Shown here piece after piece: positions 14,116-22,291 of a stretch of DNA of 22,291 nt. The stretch comes from a virus. Where the stretch lies: positions 1 to 22,291 of IMG/VR virus record IMGVR_UViG_3300013128_001480; one strand, 5' to 3'. The translations under genes and the position numbers were made by a program. The notes under the pieces are model-generated. The model made no database searches, was not told the origin of the DNA, and saw nothing but the letters and a program-made list of their open reading frames with translations. Position 1 is the stretch's first letter, and each line of letters starts with the position of its first letter.

Positions 14116-14257
14116 TCGCGCGCCTCAGTTGTTTCTGTAGCAGTGAGTGTAGTCGCTGCAACTTATCGTCTAGCTCTTTCTTCTTGAGTGCGGAGACTAG
14201 CCGAGATAGCCGCAGGGTGGCGGAAAATACGGGCGGTTTGTTCCAGGTAGGGGGCAT
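14060..14257 (-). CDS. Small basic coiled-coil protein
   Basis: A 65-residue protein from ATG 14257, the first gene of this minus-strand run. It is lysine-, arginine- and leucine-rich with a heptad-like segment (VSALKKKELDDKLQRLHSLL). Its last 56 nt overlap the start of the 597-residue structural gene, suggesting translational coupling. A longer frame to 14305 exists but would extend into the divergent promoter region. No family is recognised. Confidence 0.55.
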   Translation of the reverse strand: MPPTWNKPPVFSATLRLSRLVSALKKKELDDKLQRLHSLLQKQLRRANGELGDSKSKPADPRGTD

Positions 14258-14278
14258 AAAAATTAGACGCGTTGTTGG

Positions 14279-14318
14279 GGTATAAGAATATGTAGACCTC
14301 GGCAAGCTCGCCGAGGAG
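14279..14318 (+). promoter_or_regulatory. Promoter element and leader hairpin over the ribosome binding site
   Basis: GGTATAAGAATAT (14279-14291) closely matches the element at 3950-3962. It is followed by a perfect 7-bp hairpin, CCTCGGC (14297-14303) with GCCGAGG (14310-14316), whose 3' arm covers most of GAGGAG (14313-14318), a possible Shine-Dalgarno for the gene at 14332. Folding could limit translation. Confidence 0.45.
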
Positions 14319-14331
14319 AAAGGTGGGCAAC

Positions 14332-14706
14332 ATGCCCGTGATCCTGTTGGGCGTTTGGGGATGGCTGGTTTTCGCCGTCGGTGGGACGGCGAGCGTGGTG
14401 ATCCTCGGGGTCACCGCACGGTGGATCCTGGAGGGTCGCTCGGCCAAGAAGCTGGCCGAGGACAACGCCGCACTCGTCGAGGCCTGGCAGGCCGACGGGG
14501 TGCGCGGTGTGGAGCTGGCGCTCCACACTCGACGCATGGTCCACAGCGAGCGGGAAGGGCGACTCCTCGCGGAGGTATTCTCCGCGAGGCAGGAGGCCCA
14601 AGCCGCGAAGGCGGCAGCGGCACCAGCGCAGGCGCCTGCCCCGGCACCAGAGCCGGAGCAGGCGCCACCGCCCCCAGCCAACCGCCGTAAGGCGGCGGCG
14701 AGCTGA
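14332..14706 (+). CDS. GC-rich single-TM protein with Pro/Ala tail
   Basis: A 124-residue protein. Residues 1-30 form a transmembrane helix (ILLGVWGWLVFAVGGTASVV), the middle is a charged helix (KKLAEDNAALVEAWQADG) and the C-terminus is Ala/Pro/Glu-rich (PAQAPAPAPEPEQAPPPP) ending RRKAAAS. ATG 14332 was chosen because AGGTG lies about 6 nt upstream; an in-frame GTG at 14323 is less likely. Third codon positions are nearly all G or C, unlike its operon partner at 14719. The cytoplasmic charged tail and single TM resemble small holin-like or membrane-remodelling phage proteins, but this is inference only. Confidence 0.65.
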   Translation: MPVILLGVWGWLVFAVGGTASVVILGVTARWILEGRSAKKLAEDNAALVEAWQADGVRGVELALHTRRMVHSEREGRLLAEVFSARQEAQAAKAAAAPAQAPAPAPEPEQAPPPPANRRKAAAS

Positions 14707-14718
14707 GGACTGGCCCGC

Positions 14719-15048
14719 ATGCCAGCGTTAATCGCGTTGGCGATGTGGGGCGCAGGACTTCTCAGTGTGGGAGCGGGTGTTCTAGTCTTAGAATACCACT
14801 CCCACACTGAGGGAAAAGTCCTAAGAGCGCGCGCGGTAAAACGCGCTGCTCTTTTAGCCCAACGTCGCGGACAAGTAGCTACGTTTTTTACTAGTGACGG
14901 TAAGACCCACGTAGGGACTATCGTCCATACCGACGCGGATATACTGCTAGTAGTCATAGACCCAGTCAAAGACGGGAAAGGGAAACGTAAGGATCTAGTA
15001 GAGGTATCTCTGCTAGATGTGGACGACCTCAATGTGCTCAACGGATGA
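14719..15048 (+). CDS. Single-TM hypothetical protein; coding region contains a large hairpin
   Basis: A 109-residue protein from ATG 14719, 12 nt after the preceding stop, with GAGGA upstream. Residues 3-24 form a transmembrane helix (LIALAMWGAGLLSVGAGVLV), then a basic stretch (KVLRARAVKRAALLAQRR) and a small beta-rich cytoplasmic domain (VATFFTSDGKTHVGTIVHTD, ILLVVID). Codons CTA, GTA and TTA are frequent, opposite to its neighbour at 14332. A long inverted repeat (14754-14822) lies within the region encoding the membrane segment. The function is unknown; a membrane-anchored ligand- or nucleic-acid-binding domain is possible. Confidence 0.7.
   Translation: MPALIALAMWGAGLLSVGAGVLVLEYHSHTEGKVLRARAVKRAALLAQRRGQVATFFTSDGKTHVGTIVHTDADILLVVIDPVKDGKGKRKDLVEVSLLDVDDLNVLNG
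14754..14822 (+). repeat. Long inverted repeat inside a coding region
   Basis: AGGACTT (14754-14760) plus a 13-nt block (14761-14773) is mirrored by the exact reverse complement of that block at 14799-14811, then GGAA, then AAGTCCT (14816-14822). An inner TTCTA-GTCT-TAGAA pair continues the stem. In RNA this would be a stem of about 25 bp with small bulges. Confidence 0.8.
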
Positions 15049-15070
15049 GTAGACATTGACTGTGTCGGTA

Positions 15071-15101
15071 ACAAAAGATCACAGGTGTAGTGGTCTTTTG
15101 T
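15071..15101. terminator. Bidirectional terminator between convergent genes
   Basis: A 12-bp stem, ACAAAAGATCAC (15071-15082) with GTGGTCTTTTGT (15090-15101), loop AGGTGTA. The A-rich and T-rich ends serve as U-tracts on either strand. It lies between the stop of the plus gene (15048) and the stop of the minus gene (15102). Confidence 0.85.
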
Positions 15102-16577
15102 TTAGCTGGAAACTCCGGCCTTCGTGCTTTTTACGTTGTTCAGCATGCTTGTGAGCGTAGAGCCTATTGGCGCGGTAGGCGTGAGCGTGGCGCTGCTAGC
15201 TAGAGGATGGGTATGTGTGTCTAGCGCTATGAAGAGGGCTTGCATCAGCTGCTGCAGTTCTTCGAATTTTGCCAGATGACTCACCAGAGTGTCCCCGCCC
15301 AAGATCACCGAGTCCATGAGACTAGTCTTGAGTTTGATCGTTTGACTGTTGGTGGTGATATTACCTGACGCGGTTTCCAGGGTTATGCCGCCGCCCTGAG
15401 TAGATTTCAGCTCTAGGGCTCCGGCGGTGGTAGTCACCTTGTACGCAGAGTTAGGCGAGTCGACAGAGCCTAAGCTCGTGGTGAAGTCACCATCTTCTAC
15501 GGTCAGGGCTAGCGCGGTGTCGCCTTCACCGCCCTGTATGGAGATAGCCATGTTGCGTCCGGAGGCGATGCCTATGTCGCGGGTGGTCTGTATTCGAGCG
15601 TCGTTTCCGGCATTGATCACATGATCCGCTTCAGTCGTAGTTAGCACTGAGCCAAAGACTGAGAGCGTGTCGTCGGACTCTACTGTGACCTCGCGTGCAC
15701 CCGCTATGGTAACAGCGCTGTCTCCGTTGTGTTCTTCGGCGCGTCCGCCGCCTGTACGGTTTCCAGAGCAGATGTTTACGCCGTTCACACCGAATATCTC
15801 GCAGGCCCCAGAAGAGTCTACGTGCAGTCTAAACAGCGTTTGGCCGCTGGGTGTACACAGCTCGAAGTTGAACAAGTCACCGATGGCGCCGATATCTAGC
15901 TTTACGGTCCAGCGTTCCTCGTCAGGACCAGACTCAGTGCGCTGGTCGCTGGCACCACGGAAGCTCAGGTTTACACGGCCATCCGTATTTTTTACGTTTA
16001 GCTCTCCCATGTCCGTAACATTTCGGTAGTTACGGCTAATTACCTCTACGAGGTCATTGAGATTGTGCGTGCGCACCTGCGCCATGGCACTGCCCTTGAT
16101 AAGTGCAGTGCCGCCGGTCAATACTGCGGCCATTGCACCATCAGGGCCGGTCTGTACCCAGTCGCCCGGCGCTACGTCTCTGGGTTCTGCAGCTAGTCGG
16201 TAGTTGCCACGACCCGCGATTACCGTTCTATTTGGGCCTTCTCCGCCGATACCGGTAGCCTCAGTCACAGCAATAGCTTCGGAGCCCGCGTTGTCCGTAG
16301 CGGGCATGTTGAGGATGCCCATTATTACGGGGAATCCGAAGTCGTAGGTTACGCACACCTCGGTGCCCGGTGATAGCGCTGCGACTTCGCCGGGCGTCGC
16401 GCGCATGCGCGGCACCCCAGACAACGTGCGACCGCGCTCCGTACGGATCGTGGAAGTGTAGTTGTCGGATTGGTAGCTAATTACCGTAGCGAATTCGCCG
16501 CGGCGATTACGGTCAGGCATGCCGCCATGGCGGCCGCTACTCCCATCGGGCGTACTCGTCGGATCAGTCCTGTACAT
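15102..16577 (-). CDS. Tail spike / baseplate puncturing protein (OB-fold, beta-helix, HxH)
   Basis: A 491-residue protein. After a polar N-terminus, residues 28-110 look like an OB-fold (GEFATVISYQSDNYTSTIRT, then PGTEVCVTYDFGFPVIMGIL), as in gp5/gpV-type central spike proteins. The C-terminal half is beta-helical in character, with repeated short strands (VTIAGAREVTVES, TTTAGALELKSTQGGGITLE). Near the end, DTHTHPL carries the HxH motif typical of spike tips or baseplate hub proteins, followed by a Thr/Pro-rich stretch. These proteins sit at the tip of the contractile tail and pierce the cell envelope; no lysozyme domain is evident. The ATG at 16577 has TATCGT 6 nt upstream and no Shine-Dalgarno. 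Confidence 0.8.
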   Translation of the reverse strand: MYRTDPTSTPDGSSGRHGGMPDRNRRGEFATVISYQSDNYTSTIRTERGRTLSGVPRMRATPGEVAALSPGTEVCVTYDFGFPVIMGILNMPATDNAGSEAIAVTEATGIGGEGPNRTVIAGRGNYRLAAEPRDVAPGDWVQTGPDGAMAAVLTGGTALIKGSAMAQVRTHNLNDLVEVISRNYRNVTDMGELNVKNTDGRVNLSFRGASDQRTESGPDEERWTVKLDIGAIGDLFNFELCTPSGQTLFRLHVDSSGACEIFGVNGVNICSGNRTGGGRAEEHNGDSAVTIAGAREVTVESDDTLSVFGSVLTTTEADHVINAGNDARIQTTRDIGIASGRNMAISIQGGEGDTALALTVEDGDFTTSLGSVDSPNSAYKVTTTAGALELKSTQGGGITLETASGNITTNSQTIKLKTSLMDSVILGGDTLVSHLAKFEELQQLMQALFIALDTHTHPLASSATLTPTAPIGSTLTSMLNNVKSTKAGVSS

Positions 16578-16601
16578 GACAGGACGATAGCACAGACTGA
16601 G

Positions 16602-17081
16602 TTACTGGTAATAGCCGTAGGGGTCTTGGTTTGGCTGCGGCGCAGGGCCTGGAGCAAGCCGCCCGGCAGCACCCATGCCTATGGCCGTACCGCCGGCGGT
16701 ACCTGCGTGCTCAATCCACGGCTCCGCAGCGCGTATATGCTCTAGGTTAGTCAGCAGGGTCTCCGTGGAAGGGCGCACTGCTCCCGCGAGCTCAGCTGCG
16801 TCTGCAGCAGCAAGGTGTTTATTTGCTACGCCTTCAGCCCACTGTCTTATGCCGGACCCGGTCCGCCGCCCTAACGCCGCGCCACCAGCGCCTCCAGCAG
16901 CGCCTAGCGCGCTGCCCAGGAGTGCTCCTTCTATACGGTTGCCTTCGCCAGCGGCGAGTGCGCCCGTCGTAGCGCCCAGGCTTGCTCCAAGTAGCCCAGG
17001 CGCCACCAGGCTTGCCTGCTTAAGCAACCCTAAACAGGCGGTTGCGTACAGGCAGCCCGAGCGGTAGGCGCGATGGCGCAT
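16602..17081 (-). CDS. Glycine-zipper protein with shared N-terminal LGLxK motif
   Basis: A 159-residue protein; ATG 17081 lies 2 nt after the stop of the tail tube candidate, so translation is probably coupled. Residues 6-24 (YRSGCLYATACLGLLKQA) match the Y-x2-G-x3-A-x3-LGL-x-K-x-A motif. Residues 28-75 are a glycine zipper with the core GEGNRIEGALLGSALGAAGG, nearly the same as modules in the large protein at 1-2150; even the DNA is alike (16927-16947 compared with 1490-1510). A second Gly/Ala segment (HAGTAGGTAIGMGAAG) precedes a Pro/Gln/Tyr-rich tail. It is likely membrane-active or an internal virion component, by analogy with glycine-zipper proteins. No enzyme motif is seen. Confidence 0.7.
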   Translation of the reverse strand: MRHRAYRSGCLYATACLGLLKQASLVAPGLLGASLGATTGALAAGEGNRIEGALLGSALGAAGGAGGAALGRRTGSGIRQWAEGVANKHLAAADAAELAGAVRPSTETLLTNLEHIRAAEPWIEHAGTAGGTAIGMGAAGRLAPGPAPQPNQDPYGYYQ

Positions 17082-17083
17082 CG

Positions 17084-17836
17084 TCACACCGTGGCGCTTA
17101 CGGTGCTGCTGTCGATCTTCTCTGCGGCGACGTCGGTGTCGGTCGCGTCGATGAAGCCGATGACCTGATCTAGCGAAGCGCGCGACACGTTGGTTAGTAC
17201 CTGGGTGTCTTCGCCGAAGGGTAGGAGGCGATCGAATACGAAGCCCACCTGCTCCATGATCTGGTTGCCGCCTGCTTGGTAGCCGATCGTGTAGTTGGTC
17301 AGCATGGTGAGTTCGGCGTAGAACCCGCCCACGAAGTCGTGAGCCTTGGTTCGGAACACCGAGCCTAGACCGAAGGGGATGAGGTACAGCTCGGAGTCCA
17401 GATTGATGTAGAACTTGGACTGGGCGCTGCGCGCTGCCGGATCGTCCAGCAGATTGACGGGCAGGTTGGCTGCGCGAGCGCAGTGGTAGAGCACGCGGAG
17501 TAGATTACGTCCGTTCACGAACAGGCGCTGCATGTTGCCCTGTCCTTGCGCCTTACCGCTCACGAAGAAAGAGCGGCCTGAACCGATGGCCATCATAGGC
17601 TGGGTGGGCTTGGACTGGCTTAGGCTGAAGTTCTGCAGCATGCCAATCGCTAGCAGCGACTGGATGCTCTGGCCGTTGCTGCGCGCAACGTCTACGGTGT
17701 CTAGACGTGCCGGACCAGCAAGGACAAGCGTGTCGTCAGGGTGCGCGGACGTGTACGCCGCGTTATCCATGACGCGCTCGACATACTGATCCTGGAAGCG
17801 CCAGGATGCTAGATTTCGTGTAATACCGAGGGGCAT
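17084..17836 (-). CDS. Probable tail tube protein
   Basis: A 250-residue protein with a good ribosome binding site (AGGAG, 5 nt before ATG 17836). The central segment IGMLQNFSLSQSKPTQPMMA, then IGSGRSFFVSGKAQGQGNMQ, resembles tail tube or baseplate-tube proteins of contractile phages, in which an IG-x-V-x-SF strand is followed by an IGS and a G-rich turn; I recall this pattern but could not test it. The rest is mixed alpha/beta without transmembrane segments. Its place two genes after the sheath, its size and its beta-rich middle support a tube role. A baseplate or initiator protein is the alternative. Confidence 0.55.
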   Translation of the reverse strand: MPLGITRNLASWRFQDQYVERVMDNAAYTSAHPDDTLVLAGPARLDTVDVARSNGQSIQSLLAIGMLQNFSLSQSKPTQPMMAIGSGRSFFVSGKAQGQGNMQRLFVNGRNLLRVLYHCARAANLPVNLLDDPAARSAQSKFYINLDSELYLIPFGLGSVFRTKAHDFVGGFYAELTMLTNYTIGYQAGGNQIMEQVGFVFDRLLPFGEDTQVLTNVSRASLDQVIGFIDATDTDVAAEKIDSSTVSATV

Positions 17837-17871
17837 GGGAACTCCTGAAGAACGTGTGCGAGTATTCTAGT

Positions 17872-19530
<1,659 letters not shown>

Positions 19531-19542
19531 GGACTTACGTGA

Positions 19543-22278
19543 TCAGCCTACCAGGTGCAGGCCGATTACGTTAAGGGGCTTGGGCAGGTCCACTTCCATG
19601 AAGACTTCGACACGGTCTGCGGAAGCGGTCGACACCTCTAGCGAGGTGATCGAGGCGTCGTTGATGGGCGCGCCGATTCGCGCTACTCGGCGCAGCTTGA
19701 GGTTCTCGGTGCCCGTGTTGAGGGCCTGGCGGATGAACCCGAGCGTGTCGTTGTTGATGTTCCAGATGCCGAGGAACGGGTCGAGGACGCTCACGTAGAA
19801 CACTGACACGAAGTCGAAGTTCTTCACGATGGAGTACTCGCCCGACTCGAGCGTCGCGGGGTCTGTGGTCAGCTGGTGGATGCTGTACGGAATGGACGTC
19901 GGCGCCTGCTGCACGAAGACGTACCAACCACCATCGGACAGGTCCGTGAGCTGCTGCTCGCTGAAGTAGTCGCTCGAGTGTGTGAGACGGCTGATGCCGA
20001 CGACACCCAGGCGGCTGAAGCCCTGGTGGCTGGGGTAGCCCGCGGTCATGCCGCCCACACCGGCAGCGGCGTAGTAGCCCGGCTGCGGGTCTGCAGCCGC
20101 CGCAGTGCCGTCGGGGTTCTTGGGCTTGCTGTTGTCTACGAGACCCGAAACCGTAAGCACGTCGGGCCATGCGAGCAGGGCGCGGCGCGAGTTGAGGCTC
20201 TGCGACTCGGCGACCAGCTGTGTCACCTGCTGGGTCTTGGTCAGATCGCGGATTACGCGGTAGCGGATAGTGAACGGTGTAACCAGCGTGCCGGTCCCGA
20301 GACGATTATCGAAATGGGGCAGCTCTGCTTCCACGACGGAGCTGTTGTTTACGTACAGCCCCGATACGATGTTCGTAATCTCGAGACGCTGTTCGCTGAC
20401 GACGGCGTTGACAGTGAACCGCTTATTACCCGAGGGCGCGAAGACACCATTCGGGTTCTGCGGGATCTCGAGGATGTCTCCGGGCAGAACGCCATCGGTG
20501 AGGAACGTCGCCGCCGCGTCGTAGAAGCGGATGAACACCGTGTCGAGCGCGGTGGTAGACGCCAGGCCGTCCACACCTGCCACCGTACCAGATACGGCAG
20601 TGGCACCGACCGCAACCGGAAACAGCGCCGGCGTAAACGCGAGTGCCACCAGGTTGATGGACCCGCTGAACGGGATCGTGACGCCAGCGCCCGTGTTAAG
20701 GGCAGAGGCAACCTGCGCAGCAGTGATGGACGCGGCGGCCCAGTCACCGTTGATGATCGTAGAGACGTTCGCTACTTCTACGATGCTGTTGATGCCACCG
20801 GGTACGGTGGCGTCCTGGAACAGCTGGATAGTGCGGGCACCCGCAGCGACACCCGCTACGCGGCTGAAATACCGCACGCCGGTGTTGTCGTAGTGGGCTC
20901 GGTTATCAACCAGCGGGATGATCGTAGCGCCGGTGCTCGGACGTACGACCTGGTAGTTGATGCCTTCGGCAACACCTACTGTCGCAGGTAGCGCCTGATC
21001 AAGCTCAATCTGAGTGTTGCTGTTGATGTGCGCAATCGTGTAGGTGCCGTCTAGCGGCGCCACGTTGGGGCTCGCCGAAAGAATAAGCTGGTCCCCAGGG
21101 CGGAGATTGCTGGTGAGGGCCGTGAACGCCGGGATGTTGATCGTACGGATGCCCGGAGGCACCGCGCCAGCGAGCGCCTCCGTATTGCCCGTCACGACCT
21201 CGTCGCTGATATCCTCGGTGACCGGCAGCGTCCCGTTGCCGATAACGACACGGAATTTCTGGGGCACACCCGTAGACAGCGACACCAGCGGATCTGCGAG
21301 ACTCTCGTTGTCGGCCTTGAAGGCAGCAACGATGTTGAGATCGGGGTTCAGGGGGACGATCGCGTAGATGTCCTCGAGCGGCGAGATGACGTCCTTGGCC
21401 TTGTTGTATCCAACGAGGTCGTCCGTATCTACGCCGAAGAACTGGATGGGCGCCTGACCCGAGTTCTGCAAGGCTACGAAGCAGCCCGCAGCGAGCGGGT
21501 TACGCGCGTCGATCTTGCCGATCTTCGTGAGGATCTCTTGCGTGGAGACGACGGTGTCCAGGGTCTGCAGGTCCGTGCGGTATGCGCGGTAACCCACGTA
21601 GACTTCGGCGTAGGTCACGATACGGGGCGTGCCGCCAACCGGGACCGTAACGCCGCCAAGGATCTGTATCTGGTTGGACGTACGGAACGTCTGTGTAGAG
21701 ACGAACGTGTCGTCGATCTCTGTATTAGAGAGCGCGCGCTCAACACGGTAGCGGAGTGTTCCCGCAACTGCCGCGGTGAAATTCGACGTGACTCGCAGTA
21801 CCGTCTGGCTATCGACGCCGCTGATGGTCAGCTTGAGATTGGGCGTGAGCGGGCCGGACGGGTTATCGACGATCAGGATATCACCGGCCTGCACGCCCGC
21901 CGTCTGGAAGGTCGCGCCAGCGGACGTGAAGGTGTTCTCGTTGGGAGCGGTGACCACGGTGGTACCGTCCGTACCTACCGCGAGCCGTACACGGAACTTG
22001 TCGAAGAAGACCCGCACCGAGGCCGGGTCTACCCAACCACCTGCGACGATTCCAGGCGGCGCTGCTAGCGTGATAGCCGGTACGAATGCCACCGGGGGCG
22101 TGTACGGGTTATCGGCGTTGAGCGTGCCGTAGTTAGACACCTGGATATTCGCGCGGTCGTCCGGGAAATCTAGTACCTGATAGGCCGGTCCTAAGATCAG
22201 GCAGTTGAGGTCGGGCGTTACCGGAACCACCGTGGGGGTGGCGGTTTCCTGGAATAGAAGTACTAACGGCCTGGTCAT
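19543..22278 (-). CDS. Contractile tail sheath protein
   Basis: A 911-residue protein, about 200-400 residues longer than many sheath proteins. The C-terminal 300 residues have the typical sheath layout: RRALLAWPDVLTVSGLVDNS, PGYYAAAGVGGMTAGYPSHQ, VVGISRLTHSSDYFSEQQLT, a strand-rich GGWYVFVQQ, TTDPATLESGEYSIVKNFDF, then DRVEVFMEVDLPKPLNVIGL at the end. These build the contractile core that drives the tube into the cell. The N-terminal two-thirds holds three copies of a beta domain (PGD/AGD-x-L-x-I ... Y-x-V-x-R), near residues 115-190, 390-460 and 600-690, likely surface decorations. GGAG lies about 9 nt before ATG 22278 at the window edge. It is the first visible gene of the structural run that continues down to 15102. 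Confidence 0.93.
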   Translation of the reverse strand: MTRPLVLLFQETATPTVVPVTPDLNCLILGPAYQVLDFPDDRANIQVSNYGTLNADNPYTPPVAFVPAITLAAPPGIVAGGWVDPASVRVFFDKFRVRLAVGTDGTTVVTAPNENTFTSAGATFQTAGVQAGDILIVDNPSGPLTPNLKLTISGVDSQTVLRVTSNFTAAVAGTLRYRVERALSNTEIDDTFVSTQTFRTSNQIQILGGVTVPVGGTPRIVTYAEVYVGYRAYRTDLQTLDTVVSTQEILTKIGKIDARNPLAAGCFVALQNSGQAPIQFFGVDTDDLVGYNKAKDVISPLEDIYAIVPLNPDLNIVAAFKADNESLADPLVSLSTGVPQKFRVVIGNGTLPVTEDISDEVVTGNTEALAGAVPPGIRTINIPAFTALTSNLRPGDQLILSASPNVAPLDGTYTIAHINSNTQIELDQALPATVGVAEGINYQVVRPSTGATIIPLVDNRAHYDNTGVRYFSRVAGVAAGARTIQLFQDATVPGGINSIVEVANVSTIINGDWAAASITAAQVASALNTGAGVTIPFSGSINLVALAFTPALFPVAVGATAVSGTVAGVDGLASTTALDTVFIRFYDAAATFLTDGVLPGDILEIPQNPNGVFAPSGNKRFTVNAVVSEQRLEITNIVSGLYVNNSSVVEAELPHFDNRLGTGTLVTPFTIRYRVIRDLTKTQQVTQLVAESQSLNSRRALLAWPDVLTVSGLVDNSKPKNPDGTAAAADPQPGYYAAAGVGGMTAGYPSHQGFSRLGVVGISRLTHSSDYFSEQQLTDLSDGGWYVFVQQAPTSIPYSIHQLTTDPATLESGEYSIVKNFDFVSVFYVSVLDPFLGIWNINNDTLGFIRQALNTGTENLKLRRVARIGAPINDASITSLEVSTASADRVEVFMEVDLPKPLNVIGLHLVG

Positions 22279-22291
22279 TTTTGGGGCTCCA

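Noticed and set aside
14163-15074. A 303-residue minus-strand ORF
   Set aside because: It is low-complexity Ser/Ala/Pro-rich and antisense to two plus-strand genes that have transmembrane segments, spacing and ribosome sites.
19876-20991. A 371-residue plus-strand ORF
   Set aside because: It is antisense to the sheath gene, Arg/Val/Asp-rich without a recognisable fold; the sheath reading is far better supported.

Overview
The window is part of a large tailed bacteriophage genome with a contractile tail (myovirus type). The clearest marker is a 911-residue tail sheath protein at the right end. To its left on the minus strand follow a probable tail tube protein, a spike or puncturing protein ending in an HxH motif, and several further virion-type proteins. 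GC content looks moderately high (my impression by eye is mid to upper 50s per cent). Five convincing tRNA genes (Val-TAC, Leu-TAG, Leu-TAA, a CAT tRNA, Lys-TTT) are scattered between small genes, as in large phages. Four of them read A-ending codons, which suggests a GC-rich host. I cannot name the host or assign the phage to a described genus.

Layout. Positions 1-2315 (minus): a very Gly/Ala-rich modular protein that runs off the left edge, preceded by a 48-residue ORF that is in frame with it across one TAG. 2345-3567 (plus): an ATP-grasp-like enzyme with hydrophobic Gly-rich segments at both ends and an apparent reading-frame break at a run of four Gs. 3564-3899 (minus): a small protein with a PD-(D/E)xK (Mrr-like) nuclease signature. 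3963-5583: an unusually GC-rich small gene, a hairpin and T-run element, three clear tRNAs, an unresolved tRNA-like end, and an XRE-type DNA-binding protein. 5655-8235 (plus): a run of small genes that includes a possible lysozyme-like hydrolase and three overlapping small ORFs. 8282-8935: a CAT tRNA whose 3' end is overlapped by a convergent HNH endonuclease gene. 9007-10464: a radical SAM protein with a novel-looking 200-residue N-terminal region. 10461-11317: a Cys-cluster protein, tRNA-Lys and a small unknown. 11319-14257 (minus): a cluster of small virion-type or membrane proteins and a 597-residue structural protein with an internal duplication. 14332-15048 (plus): two single-TM proteins. 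15102-22278 (minus): the spike, glycine-zipper protein, tail tube candidate, 552-residue Gly-zipper/polyQ protein and sheath.

Two cross-cutting patterns stand out. First, four otherwise dissimilar proteins share a gapless N-terminal motif, Y-x2-G-x3-A-x3-LGL-x-K-x-A/G, and three of these four are also Gly-zipper rich, as is the large protein at the left edge. This looks like a sorting or packaging signal for a class of virion or membrane-active proteins. Second, many first genes have a TATAAT-like hexamer only about 5-10 nt before the start codon and no Shine-Dalgarno sequence, while operon-internal genes do have one. This suggests frequent leaderless transcripts. All functional statements rest on reading motifs by eye; no database search was possible.
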